Assembly: GCA_025736915.1 (NCBI GenBank)
Contig: CP107049.1
Span: forward strand, 2,418,001 to 2,482,000
DNA: 64,000 nt
Origin: Acinetobacter nosocomialis
GTDB taxonomy: Bacteria > Pseudomonadota > Gammaproteobacteria > Pseudomonadales > Moraxellaceae
Direction of reading: 5' to 3'
Part shown: piece after piece, positions 1 to 9,913 of the stretch
How positions within the stretch are numbered: the first letter of the stretch is position 1
Layout: every line of letters starts with the position of its first letter
The notes under the pieces: model-generated
The model's database searches: none
What the model saw: only the letters and a program-made list of their open reading frames with translations
Told to the model about the DNA's origin: nothing
Position numbers and translations under genes: made by a program

Positions 1-259
1 CCCAATCGGCTGGCCACCAATCTTGAGAATCGGTTAATACATTTTTGATATCGGCTTTGAGCGCGTAGTAGTCAATTTTTTTAAATTCTTCGCGGTAATT
101 AAAATCTTTACCAAGTGGGTTAGAGCGTTCCGAGTGTTGATTGAGCAAGTCAACGCGTAATTGATTTGGCCACCAGTGCAGATTAGTCGTGCCACCACCG
201 ACTGTGACTTGCGGTTTTGAGTTATGACCTGAAAAAGGACATTTTGATTCGTTTGACAT
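1..259 (-). CDS. katG: Catalase-peroxidase KatG, N-terminal fragment (cut by window edge)
   Basis: The 86 visible residues begin [17 protein letters not shown] and run through [39 protein letters not shown] and [12 protein letters not shown], the conserved N-terminus of bifunctional haem catalase-peroxidases, which destroy hydrogen peroxide in the cytoplasm. The haem-pocket Arg/Trp/His motif lies just beyond the window, so activity cannot be judged here. The start at 259 follows a purine-rich stretch (AGAGAGAA on the minus strand), a plausible ribosome site. The gene stands alone, with a 480-base gap before ptsP. Recognition is from remembered family sequence and is secure for family and symbol. 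Confidence 0.93.
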   Translation of the reverse strand, partial: MSNESKCPFSGHNSKPQVTVGGGTTNLHWWPNQLRVDLLNQHSERSNPLGKDFNYREEFKKIDYYALKADIKNVLTDSQDWWPADW

Positions 260-741
260 GATTATATTCTCTCTGGGTAATATTTATTTGAGCTCTTAAT
301 GGAACCGAAGGCTCATTTTCCTGGACTTCTGGGTTAAAAAAATGATGCATATCGAATAAAGAAATGAGAGAACAAGTGGTGAGATAAACCGTTTTAAAAT
401 TTTTCACTGTTATGTCAGCTCATCATTTTTACTCAACAATACATGAGTTTCCTTTGTTTATTATTCCTTCAATTTACTGCATGAAGGCTAAAAAACAAGT
501 GGGAAAATGGTTCGAATTTTGCAAATAATGATGCATGGCATGAGCTCCTTAATCATTGAAACATCGCAATATCTTTCAATTTCGTTCTTTAAATATACTA
601 GAATCTGATCATTTATTTTTCAAATGGATTAAATTGGCTATATTAATAGATAAAACCGATTTTAACGGTGAAGTAAAATTGTTGAGTACGGTAAATGTGA
701 ATCTGAAAATAAAAGAGAAAATCTAAAAAATAGTTCAATAA
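260..741. other. Intergenic region upstream of katG
   Basis: No convincing gene is seen between the katG start and the ptsP terminator. The AT-rich stretch must hold the katG promoter on the minus strand. The word AATGATGCAT occurs twice (near 340 and 527), but I cannot assign it to a regulator. An OxyR site would be expected from family knowledge, yet I do not see a clear one. Confidence 0.6.
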
Positions 742-767
742 AAAAGGAGAGTTAAAACTCTCCTTTT
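742..767 (-). terminator. Rho-independent terminator of ptsP
   Basis: A 12-bp perfect stem (AAAAGGAGAGTT and its complement) closes on a two-base loop. Read on the minus strand it is followed by a T-run, just past the ptsP stop. Confidence 0.85.
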
Positions 768-774
768 AAAGTAT

Positions 775-3069
775 TTATACGGTTACAAGACGGTTAGATT
801 TAACCATATCGGCTAAACCATGCGTTTTAAAGTAGTACTCAAGCCAGCTTTTTACAATAAGCGGATTATTCATTTTCATGACATCATCAAGTAACTTTTG
901 GGCATCTGTCATTGGTACATGACAAATTGCTTTACGTACACGCAAGATGTTGCTTGAACTCATAGAAAGGGTATTAAAGCCCATTGCCATCAGTAAGATT
1001 GCGGATAATGGATCACCTGCCATCTCACCACAAATACTTACTGGTTTCTGGTATTTGTGACATTCCTTCACCAGTCGGGTCAAGGCACGCAAAATGGAAG
1101 GATGGAAGTGTGAATATACGCTGGCCACATGCGGGTTATTACGGTCCACTGCAAGCAAGTATTGAGTTAAATCATTTGAACCAACCGAGAAGAAATCGAC
1201 AAGCTCTGCAAACTCATCAATTTGTAGCAGTACACTTGGTACCTCTACCATAATCCCGATTTTTGGTTTAGTAATTTTAACTTGCTCTTCTTCTTGTACA
1301 GCTATCCAGTCACGCTCAAGTAAATAAAGTACTTCTTCGACTTCACTGACTGTTGTCACCATTGGCAATAGAATATGCAAATTATTTAAGCCAATACTGG
1401 CTTTGAGCATTGCACGGATTTGTGCCGAGAAAATCTCTGGATGATCGAGCGTAAAACGAATACCACGCCATCCTAACGCCGAGTTTTCTTCTTCAATACT
1501 GAAGTATGGCAAGTCTTTATCGGCACCAATATCGAGGGTCCGCATGACCACTGGTTTATTGGCAAAGTGACTCAACTGTTGACGATAGATAGCACGCTGT
1601 TCTTCTTCACCCGGGAAACGTTCCCGTAACATGAATGGAATTTCACTTCGATATAAGCCTACACCTTGCGCACCGCGTTGTACGCCGCGAACAACATCAA
1701 TCATGAGACCTGTATTTACAAAAAGTTGGACAGAAACCCCATCTGGAGTAATCGCTTCTTTAGTCTCGTATTGTTTGAGATCTTTTGCGATTTGCTCATC
1801 TTCTTTTTGAATTTCTTTATAGCGTTGACGTAAACGACGTGGAGGATTTACAAAAACACGGCCTTGATAAGCATCCACAATCATTTCCGCGTCATCAAGC
1901 GTGTTAACAGGTAGCTCAGTTACACCAACGACAGTTGGGATACCTAATGCGCGTGCCACAATTACCATATGCGAGTTAGCAGCACCTTCTGAGGTTACAA
2001 TGGCTGCAATATTATCTACCGGTAATTCCACGAGCGCAGCAGTACTAATTTCTTCACCAATTAAAATACTGTCTGGGCTGAGTTCACGGTGGCTTGAATC
2101 TTCTTCTTGCAAAGAAGCTAAAATACGCCGTCCTAAATCTTTAAGGTCGGAAACTCGTTCGCGAAGATAGTCATCTTCCATTTGTGCAAATAGGGCAGTG
2201 TGTTTTTCAATTACACGACGTACAGCACCTTGTGCCCAATGACCATCACGAATCAGATCTTTAATTTCTGCAGGTAATGCATTTTCATCTAGCATTCTTA
2301 AGAACACGCTAAATAAAGCGCGTTCTTCGGCCATGAGTGAATCATGCATTTTTTCATCTAAAGAACGAATCTCGGAACGAACTGATGAAATCGCTTGGTC
2401 TAGAAGACGAAGTTCATGGCTAATATCTTCTGCTTCACGGTCAGGTACTGCACCCAAATCGGCAGGTGGATATAAAATAATAGCGCGACCTAACGCAACA
2501 CCACCTGCACCTGAAGCACCTTGGAAGGTTTTATAGGCAGGTCCATTGCTTGGCTTACGAAATACATCGATATTGCCAACCGCGTGAGCATGCGCAATCA
2601 CCCCAGAAAGTTGAGCACAGAGCGTAACTAAAAAGGATTCGGCTGCTTCGCTAAAGTCTTGAGGAAGTCTATTTTGGACAACTAAAACGCCCATAACCTT
2701 ACGACGGTACATGACAGGTACGCCGAGGAATGAGTTATAAATTTCTTCGCCCGTTTCAGGTAAATACAAGAAGCGCTCGTGCTTTGGTGCATTGTCAAGG
2801 TTAACAATTTCTTCACGTTGCCCAACCAGACCAACCAAGCCTTCACCTAACTGCAATGAGACATGGCCAACTGATTCTGGATTTAAGCCTTTTGAGGCCA
2901 TCAAGACATAACGCTGGTTGCGTTCATCGAGTAAATAAATAGAGCAAACATCCACTTTCATGGCCTCAGCAACCTGATTGACCATAATGTCTAACGATTC
3001 ATGCAAACTCACGGACGCATTAATCTCTTGGACAATGCGTCTTAGAGTGTCGAGTTGCATGTTTGACAT
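775..3069 (-). CDS. ptsP: Phosphoenolpyruvate-protein phosphotransferase PtsP (EI-Ntr)
   Basis: The 764-residue protein has the EI-Ntr architecture: an N-terminal GAF sensor domain (about 15-160), the EI N-domain, a swivelling phosphohistidine domain with His367 in GAANSHMVIVARALGIPTVVG, and a C-terminal PEP-binding barrel carrying GLYRSEIPFM, SVGSNDLTQYLLAVDRN and the Cys of CGEMAGDP. It transfers phosphate from PEP to NPr in the regulatory nitrogen PTS; no sugar permease is nearby. The start at 3069 has GGAG nine bases upstream. It lies 84 bases downstream of rppH, the usual rppH-ptsP order in gamma-proteobacteria, and is probably co-transcribed with it. Confidence 0.95.
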   Translation of the reverse strand: MSNMQLDTLRRIVQEINASVSLHESLDIMVNQVAEAMKVDVCSIYLLDERNQRYVLMASKGLNPESVGHVSLQLGEGLVGLVGQREEIVNLDNAPKHERFLYLPETGEEIYNSFLGVPVMYRRKVMGVLVVQNRLPQDFSEAAESFLVTLCAQLSGVIAHAHAVGNIDVFRKPSNGPAYKTFQGASGAGGVALGRAIILYPPADLGAVPDREAEDISHELRLLDQAISSVRSEIRSLDEKMHDSLMAEERALFSVFLRMLDENALPAEIKDLIRDGHWAQGAVRRVIEKHTALFAQMEDDYLRERVSDLKDLGRRILASLQEEDSSHRELSPDSILIGEEISTAALVELPVDNIAAIVTSEGAANSHMVIVARALGIPTVVGVTELPVNTLDDAEMIVDAYQGRVFVNPPRRLRQRYKEIQKEDEQIAKDLKQYETKEAITPDGVSVQLFVNTGLMIDVVRGVQRGAQGVGLYRSEIPFMLRERFPGEEEQRAIYRQQLSHFANKPVVMRTLDIGADKDLPYFSIEEENSALGWRGIRFTLDHPEIFSAQIRAMLKASIGLNNLHILLPMVTTVSEVEEVLYLLERDWIAVQEEEQVKITKPKIGIMVEVPSVLLQIDEFAELVDFFSVGSNDLTQYLLAVDRNNPHVASVYSHFHPSILRALTRLVKECHKYQKPVSICGEMAGDPLSAILLMAMGFNTLSMSSSNILRVRKAICHVPMTDAQKLLDDVMKMNNPLIVKSWLEYYFKTHGLADMVKSNRLVTV

Positions 3070-3153
3070 GGATGTATACTCCAGTATTTTTTAGACTATG
3101 AATGTATTTATAACAGCACTTTTAATAAAAATCATTTGCTAGATAAATGATTT

Positions 3154-3639
3154 TTAGGGTAATTGTTGCAACGGCAACTGTGTACACAACTCCACCATGG
3201 CTTTTCGGTAAACATCACGCTTGAAGTTCACCACTTGACCAAGAGGATACCAATAGCTAACCCACTGCCATTCATCGAATTCGGGTGGGTCTGAGAGGTT
3301 TAACTGAATATTTTTTGCAGGCGCAGTTAACTTCAGTAAAAACCATTTTTGTTTCTGTCCGATACATACGGGGTCAGAGTCTGACCGAATGTACCGATGT
3401 GGCAAACGATAACGCAGCCATCCCTTGGTTTGCGCAATAATCTGGACATGTTCGGGCAATAAGCCGATTTCTTCTCTCAGTTCTCGAAAAAGTGCCTGTT
3501 CAGGTGTTTCTCCAAACTGGATGCCTCCTTGTGGAAATTGCCAAGCATTGTGACCAATGCGCTTTGCCCATAAAACCTGTCCATCATCGTTTGCCAAAAT
3601 GATCCCGACATTGGGTCGGAAACCTTCTGAGTCGATCAT
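3154..3639 (-). CDS. rppH: RNA pyrophosphohydrolase RppH (Nudix)
   Basis: Removes pyrophosphate from 5'-triphosphorylated mRNA and so starts RNase E-dependent decay. The Nudix box [23 protein letters not shown] fits GX5EX7REUXEEXGU exactly, and the N-terminal [17 protein letters not shown] is the family signature. A longer reading frame reaches 3693, but the start at 3639 is chosen because family members begin MIDxxGxRPNVGI and AGGTAG lies just before this ATG. The protein is 161 residues, the usual length. Transcribed toward ptsP; divergent from the HAD gene at 3823. Confidence 0.95.
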   Translation of the reverse strand: MIDSEGFRPNVGIILANDDGQVLWAKRIGHNAWQFPQGGIQFGETPEQALFRELREEIGLLPEHVQIIAQTKGWLRYRLPHRYIRSDSDPVCIGQKQKWFLLKLTAPAKNIQLNLSDPPEFDEWQWVSYWYPLGQVVNFKRDVYRKAMVELCTQLPLQQLP

Positions 3640-3822
3640 TTGGCTACCTAAATATTTATCTATATCGTTGACTTTAATCGCGGGGACAAACACTTTTTTA
3701 TGTCCAGCTCGAAAAGATCAAAGTAAAATGTTTAAATTGCTACGATCTTAACGAATTTCTATCGACTAGCGGAGATAGATTTACATTTTTTTTCTTAAAT
3801 TTCAGTTTAAACGAGAATTTTC

Positions 3823-4473
3823 ATGAAACTGGCGTTGTTTGATTTAGACCATACCTTGTTAAATACCGATTCAGACCACTCGTGGGGTGAATTTTTAGTC
3901 AACGAAGGTTTGGTTGATCCGGTTCATCATCGTCAGATGAATGATAAATTTTATGAAGATTACAAAGCAGGCCAACTTGACCCATATGCTTATAATGAAT
4001 TCGTTTTTGGTTTCTTAACAAAGCATGACAATAACTACTTAACAGAGCTTCACCAATTGTTCATGCAAAAAGTGATTCGTCCACAAATGCGCCCTAAAGG
4101 CTTCGATGCGATTAAGAAACATCAAGACTTAGGTCATACTATTGTGGGTATTACGGCAACAAGTGATTTTATTACCGCACCAATTTTCCGTGAATTTGGT
4201 ATTACTGAAATTTTAGCGACCAATGCTGAAGTTGTTGACGGTAAATATACCGGTAAAGTTGCGGGCTTGGCATGTTATCAAAAAGGTAAACTTGCACGTC
4301 TTGACGACTGGTTGGCTGGACGCAGCGTATCTGAGTCTTGGGCGTATTCAGATTCAATCAATGACCGTTTTTTACTTGAATATGCAACGCATGCGATTGC
4401 TGTAAACCCTGATGATCGCCTAGAAAAGTTAGCTCAAGAGCACAACTGGGAAATTCAGGACTGGTCGATTTAA
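3823..4473 (+). CDS. HAD-superfamily phosphatase, subfamily IB (SerB-like)
   Basis: The 216-residue protein opens with the HAD motif I LFDLDHTLLNTD, whose two Asp residues (7 and 9) act as nucleophile and acid/base. It contains the motif II region GITATSDFITAPI, and ends with motif III/IV-like WAYSDSINDRFLLEYATHAIAVNPD. This is the HAD-IB pattern shared by phosphoserine phosphatase and histidinol-phosphatase-like enzymes. The substrate cannot be read from sequence. Phosphoserine phosphatase is possible, but small IB members of this kind often have other substrates. Divergent from rppH, with a 180-base shared upstream region. Confidence 0.85.
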   Translation: MKLALFDLDHTLLNTDSDHSWGEFLVNEGLVDPVHHRQMNDKFYEDYKAGQLDPYAYNEFVFGFLTKHDNNYLTELHQLFMQKVIRPQMRPKGFDAIKKHQDLGHTIVGITATSDFITAPIFREFGITEILATNAEVVDGKYTGKVAGLACYQKGKLARLDDWLAGRSVSESWAYSDSINDRFLLEYATHAIAVNPDDRLEKLAQEHNWEIQDWSI

Positions 4474-4624
4474 GATGATCGAGTTGGAAGAGCTATGCGG
4501 TATTTAAGGTCTTCCAATTCTTAAATCATTATATTTAAAATCATTTTTATATTTCTTGAAAATCCTAATCCAAAAATAAATATTGATAAGTTCAATAAAA
4601 ATAAATTTTAAAAATGAGGTAATA

Positions 4625-6064
4625 ATGTCAAAAACACCACAGATTAAATTACCAAGCCAACTTTGGAATGATCAAAGTATTGATTTAACACGCCATCGCT
4701 ATCAGGGGAAATTACTGAGCAAAAGTGAAGGTTTTAAATTAGGTAAGGCTCAACGTAAAAAAGTACCACGTGAACAGTTGTCAAAGCTCTCTGAACGACC
4801 AAAAGATACAACTGCTTTAACGATCTATGATTGGAGTAACCAAGGAAGGTTAGAGAAACTCAAACCGATTCGTGCAAAACGGATGAGTGTTTCACCGTTT
4901 ACATTTTATCGTGGCATGCCTTCTTTGATGTTATTTGACCAAGCATGGGAGCAAATAAATACAGGTTTATTTCAGCAAATTTGTGGTGATTGTCATTTAA
5001 GTAATTTTGGTGGTTTTGCAAGTCCAGAACGTAACCTGTTATTTGGAATTAATGATTTTGATGAAACTTTAGTTGCCCCGTTTGAATGGGATGTAAAGCG
5101 TTTAGCAACCAGCTTTGTGATTGCAGCACGCGATATTAATCTTGCAGATAAAGTGGGTTTAAGAGCAATTAAAATAATGCTGAATAGTTACCGTCAGCAC
5201 TTATTAGAAAATGCGAAACTTTCACCACTACAAGTTTGGTATGAAAAAATTGATGCCATTACCTTATTAGAAAATACTGAATGCCGAAAACTTAGAAAGA
5301 AAAGCGAAAAGGATATTGATTCGGCACAGAAAAAAACGGTGTATTCTGTTTTGCCGAAGCTTACCCAACAAGACCAAGAGACAGGATTGCGTCATTTTGT
5401 AGATGATCTACCGTTATTATGGCACCCCAGTGCAGATGAACCATTTAGTAAAGATGTTGATGTATTCTTTCAACAATACCGTGATTCTTTGAAATATGAT
5501 CGCCAAGTACTTTTTGATCGTTATCAATGTACAGATGTGGCCTTTAAAGTGGTTGGTATTGGAAGTGTTGGTACCAGATCTGCGATTGCATTATTTCAAG
5601 ATGCAGATCGGGAACCGTTAATTTTACAAATGAAAGAAGCGAATCCATCAATTCTTAGTCCGTTATTTGTAGAAAAAGTAAATCACGAAGGTGAACGTGT
5701 GGTACATGGTCAGCAACTCATGCAGGCCGCAAGTGATATATTTCTTGGATTTTCTTCAATATCAAATCAACATTTTCATGTACGTCAGTTACGTGATATG
5801 AAAATCTCTTTTAATCTTAATGATATGGATGAGGAATATTTCTATAAGTATGCTGAAGATTGTGGCTTAGCTTTAGCGCATGCCCATGCAAAATCTGGAA
5901 ATGCAGATGTACTTATGGGATATCTTGGAGAGGGTGATACGATTGTAGACGTATTACAAACGTATGCAGAGGAATATGCAGAGCGTAATTTAAACGACTA
6001 TCAGCAATTTATGAATGAAATTGCTGATAGTCAGATTCAGCTCGCTGGAGATGATGCGCTTTAA
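4625..6064 (+). CDS. DUF2252 family protein
   Basis: The 479-residue soluble protein has the kinase-like fold signature of DUF2252: FYRGMPSLMLFDQAW, QICGDCHLSNFGGFASPERNLLFGINDFDETLVAPFEWDVKRLATSFVIAARD, and the later KVVGIGSVGTRSAIALFQ and LILQMKEANPS. The GDCHxxNFG and NDFDE motifs resemble catalytic and metal-binding loops of aminoglycoside-phosphotransferase-like kinases, so ATP-dependent phosphotransfer is possible but unproven. The frame opens at 4583, but the ATG at 4625 is preferred because TGAGGTAAT lies directly before it. It stands alone, convergent with the next gene and only 4 bases from its stop. Confidence 0.85.
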   Translation: MSKTPQIKLPSQLWNDQSIDLTRHRYQGKLLSKSEGFKLGKAQRKKVPREQLSKLSERPKDTTALTIYDWSNQGRLEKLKPIRAKRMSVSPFTFYRGMPSLMLFDQAWEQINTGLFQQICGDCHLSNFGGFASPERNLLFGINDFDETLVAPFEWDVKRLATSFVIAARDINLADKVGLRAIKIMLNSYRQHLLENAKLSPLQVWYEKIDAITLLENTECRKLRKKSEKDIDSAQKKTVYSVLPKLTQQDQETGLRHFVDDLPLLWHPSADEPFSKDVDVFFQQYRDSLKYDRQVLFDRYQCTDVAFKVVGIGSVGTRSAIALFQDADREPLILQMKEANPSILSPLFVEKVNHEGERVVHGQQLMQAASDIFLGFSSISNQHFHVRQLRDMKISFNLNDMDEEYFYKYAEDCGLALAHAHAKSGNADVLMGYLGEGDTIVDVLQTYAEEYAERNLNDYQQFMNEIADSQIQLAGDDAL

Positions 6065-6068
6065 TAAA

Positions 6069-6665
6069 TTACTTAACTTTGCCTGTGGTATACCAAATAT
6101 TTGGATCAGGGTTTTGTTGATGCCAAAGCTTAAATTGAGCCCGCCATTGCTGAAAGGGTGCTGATAAAGTAGGGCGTGGGTCATCACTTAAACTATAAGC
6201 CATGCCTTCTACTAGCCATTTAGGTTTAGTCAGCATTGCAATATTTCCCCATTCTTCGGCTTGTCGGTGATGAATAAGTTCATGGGTGATGTAGAAATCT
6301 TTCCAGCCTCGCGGTGCAACCAATAACCCCAAATTGCCAACTGCTTTTGCGGCTGCTTTTTCCATACCAAAGGTATTGGCACATTGTGGAGTTGAGCAAA
6401 AAACCATAGTGGGCTGTTGATGAAAAGCACCTACTTTATCTTGGGTTTCTTGTAATGCACGATTATAAAGTGTCTTTGCAAGAGGGTGTGTCTTTGGGTC
6501 ATCTACACATATATGATCTTCACAATGTAATAGTGAAAGATGATGTGCGAAAACAACACGTATCGGTTTAAACCAGATCAATGTTGCAAGAATTAAGATC
6601 GCTAAAGTTACGAATCCGTATAAACCAATTTTAATTATCTTTGAATATTGATTATTCACGATCAT
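6069..6665 (-). CDS. Membrane-anchored HExxH putative metallopeptidase
   Basis: The 198-residue protein has one N-terminal membrane segment (about 12-33, IGLYGFVTLAILILATLIW) and an exported domain with HELIHHRQAEEWG, giving a zinc-peptidase-like H128-E129-x-x-H132. A conserved-looking Glu follows in KWLVEGMAYSL, a plausible third ligand as in gluzincins. The cysteines in LLHCEDHICVDD and MVFCSTPQCANT could form disulfides outside the cytoplasm. A longer frame reaches 6734; I prefer the ATG at 6665, which begins directly before the membrane segment, although its ribosome site is weak. I do not recognise a named family; proteolytic activity is inferred from the motif only. Confidence 0.7.
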   Translation of the reverse strand: MIVNNQYSKIIKIGLYGFVTLAILILATLIWFKPIRVVFAHHLSLLHCEDHICVDDPKTHPLAKTLYNRALQETQDKVGAFHQQPTMVFCSTPQCANTFGMEKAAAKAVGNLGLLVAPRGWKDFYITHELIHHRQAEEWGNIAMLTKPKWLVEGMAYSLSDDPRPTLSAPFQQWRAQFKLWHQQNPDPNIWYTTGKVK

Positions 6666-6762
6666 GAATCTTAAGTGAAAAGTGTAATGATAGTAGAGTA
6701 AAGGGTATATATTTACAGTATCATTTCCGATCAATATATGACTTTATTAATTAAAATATAGC

Positions 6763-6999
6763 ATGGCTAAAAACAGACGTACTAAAAATGAAAGCAGCAA
6801 TAATTTCTTTGAAGAATTTATAGATCAGCTTATTGCCGCTATTTTTGGTGAATTATTTATTTATATCATTGCCTTACTGTTTATGAGTGCAATTGGTGGA
6901 ATTATTTTTGCTGCTATATTTTTCAGTTGGGGCGTTCTGTTTTTACTACTGCCTTTCGCAGTTTTGATTTATATCCTTTTTAAAAAATATAGTCATTAA
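6763..6999 (+). CDS. Small membrane protein of unknown function
   Basis: A 78-residue protein with a charged, Asn-rich N-terminus (MAKNRRTKNESSNNFFEEF) and two closely spaced hydrophobic segments (about 22-48 and 52-72), ending in the basic tail FKKYSH. I recognise no family. It is divergent from the HExxH gene and convergent with the LysR gene, whose stop is 6 bases away. Gene status rests on composition and a proper membrane pattern, not on homology. Confidence 0.6.
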   Translation: MAKNRRTKNESSNNFFEEFIDQLIAAIFGELFIYIIALLFMSAIGGIIFAAIFFSWGVLFLLLPFAVLIYILFKKYSH

Positions 7000-7004
7000 T
7001 ACAG

Positions 7005-7865
7005 TTATTCCTGCATCATTTTAATCAACTCTTGCATAGCTCTAGATTGTGTACGTGCAGGGTGCCATACCATACCTAATTGGCGATTCATCTCGACATC
7101 TAAATCAAGCTGCTGCATATCCTGATTCAGTAGAGTTTTTGGTAAAACTGACCAACCTAAACCAATCGACACCAACATACGAATTGACTCTAGTGGATTA
7201 TTACTCATGGTGATTTTGGGTTTAAGTCCTTGTTTTTCGAACTCAGCCAAAGTGATTTGAGCCGTATAAGTCTGTGCAGCTGGTAATAAACTTGGGTATT
7301 CGATTAAGTCTTGTAAGGTCAAATTCTTTTTCTGAGCCAATGGATGAAATGGGGCAGCTACAAAAACTAAAGGGTCATTCCAGATGGTAATGTAGTTAAG
7401 ACGCTCATCTCCTGAAGGAGGAAGCGTTAAAAATGCAAGTTCTAAATCACCAGCAAGGACCTGTTCGTGTGCTTGTTCAGAGTCAACAAAATGCACGTCT
7501 AGAGTGACTTGTGGAAACTGCTGAACAAAATGCTTAAGTGGGGCAGGTAAATGATGTAAACCAATATGGTGACTCGTACCGACTTTTAAACGGCCTTGTA
7601 TTTGCGTTTGTTCATGACTCAGTGTGTGGTGAATATCTTTAAGTTCATTTAACCAGTTTTTGACTTTTGGTAATAACGAATGTGCAGCATGAGTGGCTTG
7701 GACCCCACGTCCTGCCGACTCAAATAGCTTTACGCCGAAGTATTCTTCGAGGCTATGAATACGTTTGGTTACAGCAGGCTGGGTAATAAAGAGTTGATCT
7801 GCAGCTACAGAGATAGACCCTGTTTCCATAACTTTAACAAAAGCTTCAAAGGCTGCAAGATTCAT
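7005..7865 (-). CDS. LysR-family transcriptional regulator
   Basis: The 286-residue protein has the LysR winged helix-turn-helix at the N-terminus (TGSISVAADQLFITQPAVTKRIHSLEEYFGVKLFE) and a periplasmic-binding-protein-like effector domain from about residue 90. The ligand is unknown. A LysR gene next to leuC is also, as I recall, the arrangement in Pseudomonas aeruginosa, so control of the leucine genes or a linked function is possible. However, a DUF2061 gene lies between them here, and LysR proteins usually regulate divergent neighbours. Confidence 0.9.
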   Translation of the reverse strand: MNLAAFEAFVKVMETGSISVAADQLFITQPAVTKRIHSLEEYFGVKLFESAGRGVQATHAAHSLLPKVKNWLNELKDIHHTLSHEQTQIQGRLKVGTSHHIGLHHLPAPLKHFVQQFPQVTLDVHFVDSEQAHEQVLAGDLELAFLTLPPSGDERLNYITIWNDPLVFVAAPFHPLAQKKNLTLQDLIEYPSLLPAAQTYTAQITLAEFEKQGLKPKITMSNNPLESIRMLVSIGLGWSVLPKTLLNQDMQQLDLDVEMNRQLGMVWHPARTQSRAMQELIKMMQE

Positions 7866-7983
7866 AATACAACTCTACTTGGGATAGAAAAAATCGAGAG
7901 AGGCTAAAGTCGCCAAGCCAAAATCGTATCATGCTTGCAGCTAAACGTTCTATAAACTTGTGATTTGGCGTATTAATCTTAAC

Positions 7984-8238
7984 CTAAGCAGTTGTCTCTT
8001 TTTCGTTTAAGGCTGAAATACGACGGTCTTTTGCTGCCCATACTTTTTCATGAAAGAAAAATGCAAATGCTTGTACTGTTGGTTCTAACATACTTAAGGT
8101 TAAAGCCATCCAAATGTTACCTGTTACAAAGTACGCGACTAGCATTGCTACCGTAATATGCATAATGTAGTAACTTAAGGTTTTCTTTAATGTACGTTGG
8201 TTGTTTACAACGAATTTTTGAATATTAGCCATCATCAT
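7984..8238 (-). CDS. DUF2061 family small membrane protein
   Basis: An 84-residue protein with KKTLSYYIMHITVAMLVAYFVTGNIWMALTLSMLEPTVQAFAFFFHEKVWA, the two-helix DUF2061 signature. The HEKVW motif closes the family core. Function is unknown. Three in-frame ATG codons begin the gene; GAGAGA lies two bases before the first, which makes the third (8232) an equally good start. It is divergent from leuC and may share its control region. Confidence 0.8.
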   Translation of the reverse strand: MMMANIQKFVVNNQRTLKKTLSYYIMHITVAMLVAYFVTGNIWMALTLSMLEPTVQAFAFFFHEKVWAAKDRRISALNEKETTA

Positions 8239-8404
8239 TCTCTCTACCTATATTTGATATTTTTAGTATAGAGATGAGAGTATAAGATTAAAAATGGATT
8301 ATGCAAATGATAATCATTAGCAAAACCGATTTGAATATTTTTGAACAATATAAATAAACACGGGAATGATTCCTAAAAGTTTTCTAATTTATAAAAATGA
8401 TAAA

Positions 8405-8433
8405 TTAGATTTATGTGAAACTCTGGCTATAAT
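8405..8433 (+). promoter_or_regulatory. Sigma-70 promoter of leuC
   Basis: TTAGAT at 8405-8410 and a perfect TATAAT at 8428-8433 are separated by 17 bases. A transcript would begin near 8440, 36 bases before the leuC start at 8477. The hexamers lie inside the open frame that continues upstream of leuC, which shows that the extended frame is not translated from its first codon. Confidence 0.65.
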
Positions 8434-8476
8434 CGAAGAAAGATTAGAATTACCCAGTCCAATGGAGCAAGACGAC

Positions 8477-9895
8477 ATGGCAGGCAAAACTTTATATGAC
8501 AAATTGTGGGATGACCACGTAGTTTCACAGCGTGATGATGGTTCGTGCTTACTTTATATCGACCGTCATTTATTGCATGAAGTAACGAGTCCACAAGCAT
8601 TTGAAGGTTTGCAACTCGCGGGTCGTCAACCATGGCGTTTAAGTGCAAACGTGGCTACACCAGACCATAACGTTCCAACCTCTAAAAAAGAGCGTGATCA
8701 GGGCATCGCTGGTATTGAAGATGATACGTCTCGTATTCAAGTTCAAACTTTAGATGATAACTGTAAGGCTTTTAATATTGTTGAGTTTGGTATTAATGAC
8801 ATTCGCCAAGGTATTGTGCATGTTGTTGGACCTGAACAGGGCTTAACTTTGCCGGGCATGACTGTGGTGTGCGGTGACTCACATACAGCTACTCACGGTG
8901 CTTTTGGTTGTTTGGCTCATGGTATTGGAACTTCAGAAGTTGAACACGTTTTAGCGACACAATGTTTGATTCAGAAAAAATCTAAAAATATGTTGGTTCG
9001 TGTTGATGGCGTTTTAGGTAAGGGCGTAACACCAAAAGATGTCGTGTTGGCCATTATCGGTAAAATCGGTACTGCAGGCGGTACGGGTTACGCAATTGAG
9101 TTCGGTGGTCAGGTTTTCCGTGATATGTCGATTGAAGGACGTATGACGGTATGTAACATGGCAATTGAAGCGGGTGCTCGTGTGGGTATGGTTGCAGTTG
9201 ATGATAAGACTATCGAATACGTAAAAGGCCGTAGCTACGCACCAAAAGGTGAGCAGTGGGAACAAGCGGTTGCTTACTGGAACACTTTACATTCAGATGA
9301 TGATGCTGTTTTTGATGCTGTAGTTGAGTTAAATGGCGCAGAGATTGAACCACAAGTATCTTGGGGAACTTCACCTGAGATGGTGATTCCAGTGTCGAAA
9401 GCTGTACCAACTTTAGAACAAGCGAAAGATGACGTACAACGCAGTGACTGGACGCGTGCGTATCAATATATGGGTTTAAATGCAGGTCAAGCATTGGGTG
9501 ATATTCAACTTGACCGTGTGTTTATTGGTTCTTGCACTAACTCACGTATTGAAGATATCCGTGCTGCTGCTGAGGTGGTTAAAGGCCGTAAAGTGGCTTC
9601 TAGCATTAAGCAAGCGATGATTGTTCCGGGTTCTGGTTTAGTGAAACAGCAGGCAGAAAAAGAAGGTTTGGATAAAATTTTCTTGGAAGCTGGCTTTGAA
9701 TGGCGTGAACCGGGTTGTTCAATGTGTTTAGCAATGAACGCAGACAAATTACAACCGGGCGAACACTGTGCATCGACATCAAACCGTAACTTTGAAGGTC
9801 GTCAAGGTAATGGTGGTCGTACTCACTTGGTCAGTCCGGCAATGGCAGCTGCTGCTGCAATCGCAGGTCATTTTGTTGACGTTCGTTCATTTTAA
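8477..9895 (+). CDS. leuC: 3-isopropylmalate dehydratase, large subunit
   Basis: Second step of leucine synthesis: isomerises 2- to 3-isopropylmalate with LeuD, using a 4Fe-4S cluster. The start [16 protein letters not shown] is the family N-terminus. Cluster cysteines are visible in FIGSCTNSR and in [10 protein letters not shown], and [12 protein letters not shown] is the aconitase-type active-site loop. The 472-residue length is normal. The frame stays open back to 8366, but that start is rejected because a good promoter lies within it and GGAG stands nine bases before 8477. leuD follows 18 bases later. Confidence 0.96.
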   Translation: MAGKTLYDKLWDDHVVSQRDDGSCLLYIDRHLLHEVTSPQAFEGLQLAGRQPWRLSANVATPDHNVPTSKKERDQGIAGIEDDTSRIQVQTLDDNCKAFNIVEFGINDIRQGIVHVVGPEQGLTLPGMTVVCGDSHTATHGAFGCLAHGIGTSEVEHVLATQCLIQKKSKNMLVRVDGVLGKGVTPKDVVLAIIGKIGTAGGTGYAIEFGGQVFRDMSIEGRMTVCNMAIEAGARVGMVAVDDKTIEYVKGRSYAPKGEQWEQAVAYWNTLHSDDDAVFDAVVELNGAEIEPQVSWGTSPEMVIPVSKAVPTLEQAKDDVQRSDWTRAYQYMGLNAGQALGDIQLDRVFIGSCTNSRIEDIRAAAEVVKGRKVASSIKQAMIVPGSGLVKQQAEKEGLDKIFLEAGFEWREPGCSMCLAMNADKLQPGEHCASTSNRNFEGRQGNGGRTHLVSPAMAAAAAIAGHFVDVRSF

Positions 9896-9913
9896 TTCGG
9901 TCTGGAGCAAACC

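Noticed and set aside
984..2536. Plus-strand open frames across ptsP
   Set aside because: They lie opposite a full-length, motif-rich ptsP and have no recognisable domains; they are shadows of its codon pattern.
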